Origin: Paraburkholderia xenovorans LB400
GTDB taxonomy: Bacteria; Pseudomonadota; Gammaproteobacteria; Burkholderiales; Burkholderiaceae
NCBI RefSeq assembly: GCF_000013645.1
Contig: NC_007952.1
Span: 2,480,001-2,544,000 of the forward strand
Length of the DNA stretch: 64,000 bases
Direction: 5' to 3'
Position numbers and translations under genes: made by a program. This document shows, piece after piece, positions 35,575-44,330 of this stretch (positions are counted from its first letter, which is position 1; every line of letters starts with the position of its first letter). The notes under the pieces are model-generated. The model did not search any database. It saw only the letters and a program-made list of their open reading frames with translations, and was not told the origin of the DNA.

Positions 35575-36984
35575 TCAGTCGACCATCCACGTATCTTTGG
35601 TCCCGCCTCCCTGCGACGAATTGACGACGAGCGAGCCTTCCTGCAACGCCACGCGCGTGAGGCCGCCGGCGACCATCGTGACGGTCTTGCCGGACAGCAC
35701 GAACGGCCGCAGGTCGATATGGCGCGGCGCGACGCCGCTTTCAACGAACGTCGGACACGCCGAGAGCGCCAGCGTGGGCTGCGCGATATACCCGCCCGGA
35801 CGCGCGATCAGACGCTCGCGGAAGGCTTCGATTTCGGCCTTCGTCGAAGCCGGTCCGACCAGCATGCCGTAGCCGCCCGCGCCGTGCACTTCCTTGACCA
35901 CCAGTTCCGGCAGATGCGCGAGCGTGTACGCCAGATCGTCGGGCTTGCGGCACTGGAACGTGGGCACGTTGTTGAGGATCGGCTTCTCGCCGAGATAAAA
36001 CTCGATCATTTCCGGCACGTACGGGTAGATCGATTTGTCGTCGGCGATGCCGGTGCCCATTGCGTTCGCGAGCGCCACGCGGCCGGCGCGATACGCGGTC
36101 AAGAGACCCGGCACGCCGAGCGCCGAGTCGTTGCGGAAAGCGAGCGGGTCGAGAAAATCGTCGTCGACGCGGCGATAGATCACGTCGACGCGCTTCGGTC
36201 CCTGCGTGGTGCGCATGAACACATAGTTGTCGTCGACGAACAGATCCTTGCCTTCCACCAGTTCCACGCCCATCTGCTGCGCGAGGAACGTGTGCTCGAA
36301 ATACGCGGAGTTGTACATGCCCGGCGTAAGCACCACCACGACCGGATCGTCGACGCCTTCGGGCGCGACCGAGCGCAGCGTATCGAGCAGCAGATCGGGA
36401 TAATGCGCGACCGGCGCAATGCGGTTCTGCACGAACAGTTCGGGGAACAGCCGCATCATCATCTTGCGGTTTTCGAGCATGTAGGACACGCCCGACGGCA
36501 CGCGCAGGTTGTCTTCGAGCACGTAGAACTTGCCTTCGTCGCCCGCGCGCACTACGTCCACACCGGCGATATGCGCGTAAACACCAAGCGGCACATTCAC
36601 GCCCTGCATTTCAGGCCGGTATTGCGCGTTGGTATAGACCTGCTCGGCCGGCACGATACCGGCGCGCACGATGTTGCGATCGTGATAGACGTCGTGGATA
36701 AACAGATTGAGCGCCTGCACCCGCTGGCGCAAGCCGGCCTCCAGCGTCTGCCATTCGCTGCGCGGAATGATGCGCGGAATCAGGTCGAATGGGATGAGCC
36801 GCTCGGTGCCGGACAGGTCGCCGTTCACCGCAAAGGTAATGCCGACCCGGCGAAACAGCAGGTCGGCTTCCGCACGCTTGCGTGCGATCGCCTCGTTGCC
36901 CTGCTTCACCAGCCACCGCTCAAAGCGCGCGTAGTGTGGCCGCACGGCATCGTCATGATGACGCATCTCGTCATAGCATCGCAT
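35575..36984 (-). CDS. Circularly permuted type 2 ATP-grasp protein of the Anbu cluster
   Basis: 469 residues from MRCYDEMRHH (GCGGGG upstream). An in-frame ATG 16 codons earlier lacks a ribosome-binding site. Motifs of the circularly permuted ATP-grasp family are ERLIPFDLIPRIIP, FYVLEDNLRVPSGVSYMLEN, VVLTPGMYNSAYFEHTFLAQ and the late VVKEVHGAGGYGMLVGP glycine loop. Such enzymes couple ATP to carboxylate-amine ligation, so a peptide bond or isopeptide product is likely. The gene is the first of the cluster, with 166 bases between it and the alpha-E gene, enough for a second promoter. Confidence 0.92.
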   Translation of the reverse strand: MRCYDEMRHHDDAVRPHYARFERWLVKQGNEAIARKRAEADLLFRRVGITFAVNGDLSGTERLIPFDLIPRIIPRSEWQTLEAGLRQRVQALNLFIHDVYHDRNIVRAGIVPAEQVYTNAQYRPEMQGVNVPLGVYAHIAGVDVVRAGDEGKFYVLEDNLRVPSGVSYMLENRKMMMRLFPELFVQNRIAPVAHYPDLLLDTLRSVAPEGVDDPVVVVLTPGMYNSAYFEHTFLAQQMGVELVEGKDLFVDDNYVFMRTTQGPKRVDVIYRRVDDDFLDPLAFRNDSALGVPGLLTAYRAGRVALANAMGTGIADDKSIYPYVPEMIEFYLGEKPILNNVPTFQCRKPDDLAYTLAHLPELVVKEVHGAGGYGMLVGPASTKAEIEAFRERLIARPGGYIAQPTLALSACPTFVESGVAPRHIDLRPFVLSGKTVTMVAGGLTRVALQEGSLVVNSSQGGGTKDTWMVD

Positions 36985-37388
36985 GTCACGCCCCGCTCTT
37001 GTTGTCGGATAGAAGGCGAATGCGCTGCGCATTCGGTGTTCGACAATCGATCAAGCAAGCGCTATGCCATTGAGCTTTTCGCGCACTGAACTCGGTGCAT
37101 GCACGCGAACAGCGCATCCCGGCCGGCAAGGCTCCGCTGTCATCGTACTGCGGCGGCCCATGATGCGCTAGTACGGTGCATACGCAGCACCGCGGTGCGC
37201 GCGAGGAAAGTTTTCATGACCGCGCCCGCATTCGCAACACGCCATGAACGCGCATGAAAAATCCCCGTGGATTTGCACCCACGGGGATTCAGGCAACGTG
37301 CACTGCGGATCGCCCCCGAAGGGTACTCCCTGCGGGGCATTTCAAACGTCAGCGATTGTTAGAAACAACGCCGACGCATGAAACGTGA
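36985..37388. other. Intergenic region between Anbu cluster and HU-like gene
   Basis: 404 bases. It includes the terminator of the HU-like gene (37257-37289) and must include the promoter of the Anbu cluster. A short minus-strand frame at 37140-37340 overlaps the terminator and is not credible. Confidence 0.6.
37257..37289 (-). terminator. Rho-independent terminator of the HU-like gene
   Basis: An 11-bp perfect stem (AATCCCCGTGG with CCACGGGGATT, loop ATTTGCAC), followed on the minus strand by TTTTT. It is about 100 bases after the HU-like stop. Confidence 0.88.
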
Positions 37389-37841
37389 TCAGCCTGCAGC
37401 AGCGTCTTTCAGCTTCTTCAGCGGACGTGCCTTGATGCGCACGCTAGCCGGCTTGGCCGGGAACCAACGCTCTTCACCCGAGAACGGGTCTTTGCCGAAG
37501 CGCTTCTTCTTCGCCGGCACAGCTTGCACGACGATCTTCAGAAGACCCGACAGCGTGAATTCGCCAGCGCCCTTCTTATGCACTGCGCCGAGGATCGTGT
37601 CTTCGAGCGCGGCCAGAACGGCCTTGGCGGTCTTCGGTTCCACAGCGGCGCGTTCAGCGACGTGTGCAGCCAGCGAGGCCTTCGTGAAGGTGTCCTTGAT
37701 CGGCGACGGAGCGCTGGACGCCTTCACGGCGACCTTCTTAGCTGCGACGGCTTTCTTCGCAGGAACTTTCTTTGCAGCAACCTTCTTGGTCGGTACCGGG
37801 GCAGCAGCCTTCTTGGCCACCTTTTTTGCGGAAGTCGGCAT
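37389..37841 (-). CDS. HU-family DNA-binding protein with Lys/Ala-rich N-terminal tail
   Basis: 150 residues. AGGAG is seven bases from the ATG at 37841. Residues 1-50 are a basic tail (KKVAAKKVPAKKAVAAKK) and residues about 57-150 an HU/IHF fold: SLAAHVAERAAVEPKTAKAV, GEFTLSGLLKIVVQAVPAKK and a DNA-contacting arm RWFPAKPASVRIKARPLKKL. It should bind and bend DNA. This is a distinct branch from canonical 90-residue HU; similar tail-bearing HU paralogues are frequent in Burkholderiaceae. Confidence 0.92.
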   Translation of the reverse strand: MPTSAKKVAKKAAAPVPTKKVAAKKVPAKKAVAAKKVAVKASSAPSPIKDTFTKASLAAHVAERAAVEPKTAKAVLAALEDTILGAVHKKGAGEFTLSGLLKIVVQAVPAKKKRFGKDPFSGEERWFPAKPASVRIKARPLKKLKDAAAG

Positions 37842-38051
37842 GTTTCTCCTACCTGTTGTGGTCAGTGAATTGCACGAAGCGTTCACGGTATGCGCACGCT
37901 TCAACGCCGGATTCTACAAGCGCTGATACGATTTGCGCGACTCTTTTATGTATAACGGCGAAGGTTTGTTGCGCGGCGCAGACTGCACAACACATTTTGA
38001 TGCTTGTTTTAGCGGGTAAACGTGCGTCGAGGGGTCCGGCAACACCAACGC

Positions 38052-38065
38052 GTAACGTACGTTAC
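38052..38065. promoter_or_regulatory. Perfect 14-bp palindrome GTAACGTACGTTAC
   Basis: It reads the same on both strands and lies about 210 bases upstream of the HU-like start. It could be the operator of an unidentified regulator. No loop, so it is not a hairpin terminator. Confidence 0.35.
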
Positions 38066-38181
38066 AAGTCATTTCGACGCATGAATAACGGCACTTTCTG
38101 CGCCGCAGAACAGGCGCCGGCTCGTCCGATCATCGCAAAAAAGACGCCGCGGCGCCCTCGCCGTCCTCTTTCGCGCAGCGG

Positions 38182-38221
38182 AAAAACACGCCCCGTGCAG
38201 CGAAAAGCACTGCAAGGGGCG
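38182..38221 (-). terminator. Hairpin terminator downstream of the MocR-type gene
   Basis: An 11-bp stem with one mismatch (CGCCCC-TGCAG with CTGCA-GGGGCG) followed on the minus strand by TTTTT. It is 172 bases after the MocR stop. Confidence 0.7.
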
Positions 38222-38393
38222 ACCAATCTCGCCCTGCGGCAGAAAATCGCGGGCTCGTTCCAACGCGCGGTTACTGCCGGCGACGTGCTTCAGATCGTGT
38301 TCGCATTCCTTCACGTGAGCCAGGTACTCGCTTGCGTCGCGCGCGAGGCGCGGCAGTCCGCGCAACAGCAGATGCCCGAGCGTGCCTTGCGTG

Positions 38394-39866
38394 TTACTGC
38401 GCGAGCCGCGGCAGGATGCCGGCGAGCTTCGTGAGCGCGGCGTCGATCTGTTCGACCGCGATATTGCCGTAGCCGAAGATCAGACCCGGCCGCGCCTTCA
38501 CGCGCAGATGAAAAGCCGCGAGCCCATATAAGCCGATCGATGCTTCACGCGCCGCGCTCACCACGGCCTGCTCGGTCAGCGGCGCTTTCAGATGCGCCGC
38601 CATATGGATGCCGGCCGTGGGCACGATCGGTTCGAACCAGGGCGCAAGGCCGCCATGCAGATGGTCGAGCAGCATCGCGCGGCGCGCCGCATAGGTCTTG
38701 TGCATGCGCCGCAGGTGCTTGGCGAAATCGCCGTTGAGCATGAAAGACGCGAGCGCGGTTTGCGTGAGCGTGCAGCCGTGCCAGTCGGTAATCTGGCGCG
38801 CCTTGAGCAGCGGACCATAGAGCGAAGCCGGCGGCACCACGTAGCCGACTCGCAGTTCGGGAAAGATCGTCTTTGAAAACGTGCCCACGTACGCCACGAG
38901 GCCGGCGCGGTCGAGGCTTTTCAGAGGTTCCATCGCCCGGCCTTCGAAGCGGTACTCGCAGTCGTAGTCGTCCTCGATGATGACCGCGCCGCGTTTCTGC
39001 GCCCATTCGAGCAATTCGACGCGGCGCTCCAGACTCATCGGCATGCCGAGCGGAAACTGGTGCGAAGGCGTCACGTAGACGAGCCGCGCCTTGTCCGGCA
39101 GCTTGCTGACGATCAGGCCTTGCGCATCCACCGGCACGGGCACCACGCGCGCGCCGGTGGCCTTCAGGCACGCGTGGGCGGGCGAATAACCGGGGTCCTC
39201 GATCGCCGCGACTTCGCCGGCGCGCAAGCTGATGCGCGCCAGCAGATCGAGCGCGTGCTGTGCGCCCTGCGTCACGATCACGTCTTCCCAGTTGCTCGCC
39301 ACGGCGCGATTGAAGGCCAGATAGCGCGAGATCGCGAGGCGCAACTCCTGCTCGCCGGCCGCATCGCGATACGCGCCGGGGCCGCGCGATTGCGCGCGCA
39401 ACGCACGATTCACGCAGCGGCGCCAGACCTCGAAGGGAAACAACGTCTTGTCCGTCGCGCCGCCTATGAAGTCCTGCGGCAACAGCGCCGAAGGCCGCGG
39501 CAACGCGAGGCGCTCGGGCATTTCTTCCCACAGCGGCTGGGCGCGCGCGGCGGCCTTCGCCCTGAGCCGCTCGCGCGACGACTCCACCGCCCGCGCATGC
39601 GGGGAGCGCTCCACCGGCAAACGTTCCAGGCCATCGGCGACGAAAGTGCCCGAGCCGGCGCGGGCGCTGAGATAGCCTTCAGAGAGCAGCCGCTCGAATA
39701 CGTCGAGCGTGGTCTTGCGCGAAACACCCAGTTGCGTGGCGAGATCGCGCGTGGACGGCAGGCGCGTGCCGCCGGCAAGCCGCCCTTCGAGGATGCCCGC
39801 GCGCAACTGCCGATAGATCTGTCCAGAGAGATCGTGATGCCCTTCGACCGCGATATGGATTTCCAT
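38394..39866 (-). CDS. MocR/PdxR-type regulator (GntR helix-turn-helix fused to aminotransferase fold)
   Basis: 490 residues. A GntR winged helix lies at about 12-78 (LSGQIYRQLRAGILEGRLAG, LPSTRDLATQLGVSRKTT). A class I aminotransferase fold follows from about residue 130, with the PLP lysine in GTFSKTIFPELRVGY and the Asp/Tyr region IIEDDYDCEYRFEG. MocR regulators bind PLP or PLP-amino-acid adducts and control genes of amino-acid, vitamin B6 or GABA metabolism. No divergent partner gene exists here: the peptide symporter gene lies upstream on the same strand with 159 bases between. Its target is unknown. Confidence 0.92.
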   Translation of the reverse strand: MEIHIAVEGHHDLSGQIYRQLRAGILEGRLAGGTRLPSTRDLATQLGVSRKTTLDVFERLLSEGYLSARAGSGTFVADGLERLPVERSPHARAVESSRERLRAKAAARAQPLWEEMPERLALPRPSALLPQDFIGGATDKTLFPFEVWRRCVNRALRAQSRGPGAYRDAAGEQELRLAISRYLAFNRAVASNWEDVIVTQGAQHALDLLARISLRAGEVAAIEDPGYSPAHACLKATGARVVPVPVDAQGLIVSKLPDKARLVYVTPSHQFPLGMPMSLERRVELLEWAQKRGAVIIEDDYDCEYRFEGRAMEPLKSLDRAGLVAYVGTFSKTIFPELRVGYVVPPASLYGPLLKARQITDWHGCTLTQTALASFMLNGDFAKHLRRMHKTYAARRAMLLDHLHGGLAPWFEPIVPTAGIHMAAHLKAPLTEQAVVSAAREASIGLYGLAAFHLRVKARPGLIFGYGNIAVEQIDAALTKLAGILPRLAQ

Positions 39867-40025
39867 CCGGGTGACTACCTCGAGTGTCCGGCAAACGGTT
39901 GTTTCGGAAGACCACTGTCGATCGTAAGCTTACCCCTGTCGCCGCGGTCGGCGGGGTCATCGACGAGGAGGCGCGGCTCACGCCGTTCGGCGGCGCCTTC
40001 GCGCCGCAACCGGCGTTGCAGCGGA

Positions 40026-41567
40026 TCACTCCGCTACCACGCCATTGAGTGCCGCGGTTTGCCGCGCGCTCTCGCGTGCTGCGTCGCTGCAACGCTGATG
40101 TTCGCGCGACAGCTTGCGCATCAAAGGCAACAGCAGGACGGCCACCAGCGCGCCTACCGCCGCCAGCCAGCCCAAACCGGTGAACAGCCTCGTATAGAGC
40201 GGCAGCGATTCGAGCGGATCCATGTCGCCCGCCGGCATCTGCGCGAAATTCGCGACCACGCTGCCCAGATATTGCGACACGCCGGTCGCGACGAAGTACG
40301 CGCCCATCATGAAACCGCTCATGCGCGCTGGTACGTAGCGCGCGATCATGGCGAGCCCGAGACCGCTCACCAGCAATTCGCCGAGCGAATACAGGCCGTA
40401 GCCGCCCACCATGAACCACGACGATACGCGCCCGTTCACCGCATAATTTCCGCTCGCCGCGTAGACGAAGAAGCCGGCCGCCACCACCGCGAAACCGAAT
40501 GCGTATTTCACCGCTACAGGCACGTCCTTGCCGCTCTTCGCCAGCTTCGTATAAAGCAGCGCGAGCACCGGGCTCAGCAACATGATCCAGATCGGGTTGA
40601 GCGCCTGGAACTGCGCGGCGCTCCACGTGAACCACGTCTGGCCGAACAGGATGAAACGCGGATCGACATTGCGCAGCGCGAACAGCGTGAGCGAGGTCGA
40701 CATCTGCACGTAGAACACGAAGAACAGGATCACCTGCGCGGTCAGGATCAGCGCGGCGACCAGACCCGAGCGCTCCGAACGTTCGCACTTCACCAGCATG
40801 TAGCCGAAGATCGCCAGAATCGCGACGCCCGCCGTGTACACGCAGGCCACCGCGATCGCCTTGTGCTGCAGCACGAACATGGTCGCCGCGCCGAGCGCGA
40901 GGCCGCCCAGCGCGACCGCGCCGACGCGCTTCCAGCGCACCGGTTCGGCGTCCGGCGCGGAGCCGATATGCGCGAGCGTGCGGAACATGACGACGTAGTT
41001 CAGCATCGACAGCAGCATCCCCGCGCAGCAGACGGCGAACGCCGTGTGCCAGCCCCAATGGTCCTTGATCCACGGCGTGGCGAGCATCGACACGGTCGAG
41101 CCGATGTTGACCGCCATGTAGTAGATCGTGAACGCGCTGTCGATGCGCGCGTCGTCGCCTTCATAGATACGGCGCACGAGATTCGCGGCATTGGCCTTGA
41201 AGAGGCCGTTGCCCACCACGATCACGCCGAGCGACGCGTACATGTAGGCAAGCTGGTCGTTCGGCAGCGCCAGCATGAAATAGCCGGCGGACAGCACGCC
41301 GGCGCCGAAGATCATGGTGCGGCGCGCGCCGAGAATCCTGTCGCCGATCCAGCCGCCGATCGAAGGCGACGCATACACCAGCGCCGTGAATGCGCCCCAC
41401 GTGAGGGTGGCATGGCTGTCGCTGAACTGCAGCTTGTCGATCATGAACAGGACCAGCAGCGCGGCCATGCCGTAGTAGCCGAAGCGCTCCCACATCTCGA
41501 TCAGAAAGACCGTCGAAAACGAACGGGTCTGCGACACGCGCGCACCCGGCGGATTGGATGAATTCAT
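40026..41567 (-). CDS. POT-family proton-dependent di/tripeptide symporter
   Basis: 513 residues from the second of two adjacent ATG codons, which is six bases from AGAGG (the first is too close). The POT signature E-x2-ERF-x-YYG is at the start of helix 1 (FLIEMWERFGYYGMAALL). About 14 hydrophobic helices follow, with the family motif GGWIGDRILGARR and IYYMAVNIGSTVSMLATPW. It imports di- and tripeptides with protons across the inner membrane, like DtpA/DtpB. An XRE-cupin regulator is divergent, with 376 bases between. Confidence 0.92.
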   Translation of the reverse strand: MNSSNPPGARVSQTRSFSTVFLIEMWERFGYYGMAALLVLFMIDKLQFSDSHATLTWGAFTALVYASPSIGGWIGDRILGARRTMIFGAGVLSAGYFMLALPNDQLAYMYASLGVIVVGNGLFKANAANLVRRIYEGDDARIDSAFTIYYMAVNIGSTVSMLATPWIKDHWGWHTAFAVCCAGMLLSMLNYVVMFRTLAHIGSAPDAEPVRWKRVGAVALGGLALGAATMFVLQHKAIAVACVYTAGVAILAIFGYMLVKCERSERSGLVAALILTAQVILFFVFYVQMSTSLTLFALRNVDPRFILFGQTWFTWSAAQFQALNPIWIMLLSPVLALLYTKLAKSGKDVPVAVKYAFGFAVVAAGFFVYAASGNYAVNGRVSSWFMVGGYGLYSLGELLVSGLGLAMIARYVPARMSGFMMGAYFVATGVSQYLGSVVANFAQMPAGDMDPLESLPLYTRLFTGLGWLAAVGALVAVLLLPLMRKLSREHQRCSDAARESARQTAALNGVVAE

Positions 41568-41943
41568 CATGTACCTCTTGTTCAAATGGTTGCGGCGTCG
41601 CGCCTGGGCGTCGGCGTGGACGCACCCGGGTTTTTGCCGCACTCGCGCCCGCGGCCGGAAATAGTCTGTAGTGTCATGCTTTTAACCCTGCTGATATCCA
41701 AATTGCATAGATGCGTTTACCGCGATGCATACTGCGGACATTTCCGCATTTGCTCTGCCGTTTTCCGAAATAAACGGTCATTTTGGCTGGGTTTAGTTTC
41801 GATTCTGGCAACATAGAGTGTTATCTCGAATTGCGGTCGCCTGCATCGCCCGGCGCAGATTAGACCTGCTGCCCCGTCCAGACCGCAATCAAAACATATT
41901 TACATATATCAAACAAATTTTGACGGGCTAATTTCCTCCTGCT
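41568..41943. other. Divergent regulatory region between POT symporter and XRE-cupin regulator
   Basis: 376 bases. The part next to the regulator (41880-41940) is markedly A/T-rich with the tract ACATATTTACATATATCAAA, suited to promoters or operator sites. No gene or terminator visible. The regulator start has no purine-rich ribosome-binding site; a pyrimidine tract precedes it. Confidence 0.5.
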
Positions 41944-42516
41944 ATGGTCACGACAATTCAAAAGAGCAATCCGGCACTAGAAATCGGCAGCAAGATCCGC
42001 GCGCTGCGGCAACGCCTCAAGCGCACGCTGGATGACACGGCAACCGCGGCGGGTATTTCCAAGCCGTTTCTGTCGCAGGTGGAGCGCGGCCTCGCGTCGC
42101 CGTCCATCACGTCGTTGGCGGGGATCGCAAACGCACTCGGGGTCACGGTGCAGTATTTCGTCGACACACCCAGCGAGGAACGCTGTGTGAGCCGCGGCGA
42201 TCAGTTGAGGTTTTTCGGTTTTGCGGATTCGGCCAATCTGTTTGCGCGGCTGACCAACGTGACGGGCGGCCGTCAGCTCGAAGCGATCCTGGTGAGGATG
42301 CCGCCCGGGCAGAAGCGCTCCGAAGTCACCACGCATGCCGGAGAAGAGTTTATGTATGTGATCGACGGCGAAGTGTCGTTGACACTGGAAGGCAAGACGT
42401 TCGTGTTGCACGCGGGAGACAGCGCGCATTACGAATCGACGGTACCGCACAGCTGGGTGAACACCGCGCGCATCGAGTCGGTGGTCGTCTGGGTGGGCAC
42501 ACCAAGACTGTTCTGA
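41944..42516 (+). CDS. XRE-family regulator with cupin sensor domain
   Basis: 190 residues. A helix-turn-helix of Cro/C1 type lies at about 13-70 (IRALRQRLKRTLDDTATAAG, SKPFLSQVERGLASPSITSL) and a cupin at about 110-188 (MPPGQKRSEVTTHAGEEFMY, VLHAGDSAHYESTVPHSW). This layout is common in regulators of amino-acid, polyamine or peptide metabolism; the cupin binds a small effector. Divergent from the POT symporter and 181 bases upstream of the opp operon, it could control either or both peptide importers. Confidence 0.9.
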   Translation: MVTTIQKSNPALEIGSKIRALRQRLKRTLDDTATAAGISKPFLSQVERGLASPSITSLAGIANALGVTVQYFVDTPSEERCVSRGDQLRFFGFADSANLFARLTNVTGGRQLEAILVRMPPGQKRSEVTTHAGEEFMYVIDGEVSLTLEGKTFVLHAGDSAHYESTVPHSWVNTARIESVVVWVGTPRLF

Positions 42517-42697
42517 AGAGCAGGCACCTTATCCGGTCGAGCCGGCCAGGGATTGCCTGCATTACGCAATGTAAGGAATCCTGCATGTCGCGCTACCAAC
42601 ACGAGCAACAAGGGCCGCCCTGGCCCGAGCAACGCAGCTAGACCGGCGCCCCGGCGCCAGTGCGTTTCTCTCTCGACCTTTCCTGCGATCTCAATCG

Positions 42698-44314
42698 ATG
42701 AAAACCCCGTTCGTCTACGCGACGGCGCTGACCGCGCTCGTCCTCACGTTTGCCCCGTCCGCTTTTGCCGTCAACGTACCCGCTGGCGTCACACTCGCCG
42801 CGAGCCAGGAAATCACCCGGCAGGTGCCGGCTGAAACCGAATCGCTCGACCCCGCGCATATCGAATCGTGGACCGGCAATACGATCGCGCTCGATCTGTT
42901 CGAAGGCCTGACGCGCATCGACGCGGCCGGCGCGGTGGTGCCGGGCGTCGCGCAATCGTGGACGCGCACCGGGCCCGACACGTGGGTGTTCAAGCTGCGC
43001 CACGATGCGCGCTGGAGCAACGGTCAGCCGGTCACGGCCGCGGACTTCATCTACGCATGGCAGCGCGTGCTCGATCCGAAAACCGGCTCGAAGTACACCG
43101 TGCTGGTCGAATTCGTGAAGAACGCCAAGGCGATTCTCGCCGGCAAGGCGCCGCTCGCGAGCCTCGCCGCGCGCGCCGTCGACCCGTACACGCTGGAAGT
43201 CACCACCGAAGTGCCCGCCGCCTTCTTCCCGCAACTGGCCGCCATGCCGACAATGGCGCCGGTCAACCGCGACGTCGTGACGAAGTTCGGCGGCGAGTGG
43301 ACGCGGCCGGGCAACTTCATCGGCAACGGGCCTTACACGCTGACGGACTGGCAGCCGAGCAACCGGCTGGTGGGCACGAAGAGCAAGACGTACTGGAACG
43401 CCGGCAAGGTCGTGATCACGAAAGTGACCTACCTGCCGATCGAAAACGACGAAACGGCCATGCGTATGTATCAGGCCGGCCAGTTCGACTACACGTATTC
43501 GGTCCCCTCCGGCATCTATGCGCAGGTGAGCAGGCAGTTCGGCTCCGAACTGAAAACCGGCCTGCAGATCGCCACTTACTACTACAGCCTGAATAACGAA
43601 GACCCACTGTTCAAGGACAAGCGCGTGCGCCAGGCCCTCTCGATGGTGCTCGACCGCGACCTGCTGACCCAGCGCCTTACCGCGGACGGCGAACTGCCCA
43701 TGTATGGGCTGATTTCCAAAGGCACGCAAGGCGCGGCCGTCTTCAAGCCCGACTGGTCCACCTGGCCGATGCCCAAACGCGTGGACTACGCCCGCGATCT
43801 GCTGAAGCAGGCCGGTTATTCGGAGACCAAGCCGCTCACGTTCACGCTGACCTACAACACCAACGACCTGCACAAGAAGGTCGCGCTCTTCGCCACCTCC
43901 GAATGGCGCACCAAGCTCGGCGTGAACGCGAAACTGGAGAACGTCGAATACAAGGTGCTGCTCAAGCAGCGCCACGACGGCAAGGTGCAGGCCTCGCGCG
44001 ACGGCTGGTTCGTCGACTATAACGACGCCATGTCGTATTTCGATCTGATCCGCTGCAATAGCGTGCAGAACGATCAGCGCTACTGCAACCCGCAAGTGGA
44101 CAAACTGGTCGATCAGGCCAACCAGCAACTCGACGACGCGAAGCGCACCGCCCTGCTCACGCAGGCGCACGATCTGGCGATGAACGACTATCCGCTGGTG
44201 CCGCTCTTCCAGTACTCGGCGGACCGTCTGGTGAAGCCGTACGTGGGCGGCTACACGTCGACCAACTACGTCGACCAGCGCGCCACGCAAGACATGTATC
44301 TGATCAAGCACTGA
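42698..44314 (+). CDS. oppA: Oligopeptide ABC transporter, periplasmic binding protein
   Basis: 538 residues. Signal peptide MKTPFVYATALTALVLTFAP ending SAFA. Family SBP_bac_5 landmarks are ETESLDPAHIESW, DLFEGLTRI, WSNGQPVTAADFIYAWQRVL and EYKVLLKQRHDGKVQASRDG near the C-terminus. It captures peptides in the periplasm and delivers them to OppBC. It begins a tightly packed five-gene operon, with oppB starting 16 bases after its stop. Confidence 0.93.
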   Translation: MKTPFVYATALTALVLTFAPSAFAVNVPAGVTLAASQEITRQVPAETESLDPAHIESWTGNTIALDLFEGLTRIDAAGAVVPGVAQSWTRTGPDTWVFKLRHDARWSNGQPVTAADFIYAWQRVLDPKTGSKYTVLVEFVKNAKAILAGKAPLASLAARAVDPYTLEVTTEVPAAFFPQLAAMPTMAPVNRDVVTKFGGEWTRPGNFIGNGPYTLTDWQPSNRLVGTKSKTYWNAGKVVITKVTYLPIENDETAMRMYQAGQFDYTYSVPSGIYAQVSRQFGSELKTGLQIATYYYSLNNEDPLFKDKRVRQALSMVLDRDLLTQRLTADGELPMYGLISKGTQGAAVFKPDWSTWPMPKRVDYARDLLKQAGYSETKPLTFTLTYNTNDLHKKVALFATSEWRTKLGVNAKLENVEYKVLLKQRHDGKVQASRDGWFVDYNDAMSYFDLIRCNSVQNDQRYCNPQVDKLVDQANQQLDDAKRTALLTQAHDLAMNDYPLVPLFQYSADRLVKPYVGGYTSTNYVDQRATQDMYLIKH

Positions 44315-44330
44315 GCGCGGGAGCACCGTC

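Larger units (their letters stand above)
37842..38393. other. Intergenic region upstream of the HU-like gene
   Basis: 552 bases with the HU-like promoter region, a perfect 14-bp palindrome (38052-38065) and the presumed MocR terminator (38182-38221). A minus-strand frame of about 98 codons (38069-38365) is interrupted in sense by that terminator, so I do not call it a gene. Confidence 0.55.

Noticed and set aside
38069..38365. 98-codon minus-strand frame after the MocR gene.
   Set aside because: It begins at TTG inside the end of a larger frame and runs straight through the apparent terminator at 38182-38221.
39060..41561. An 833-codon plus-strand frame opposite the MocR and POT genes.
   Set aside because: It is antisense to two well-recognised genes with correct motifs; the composition (Arg/His/Gln-rich) is that of a GC-rich shadow frame.
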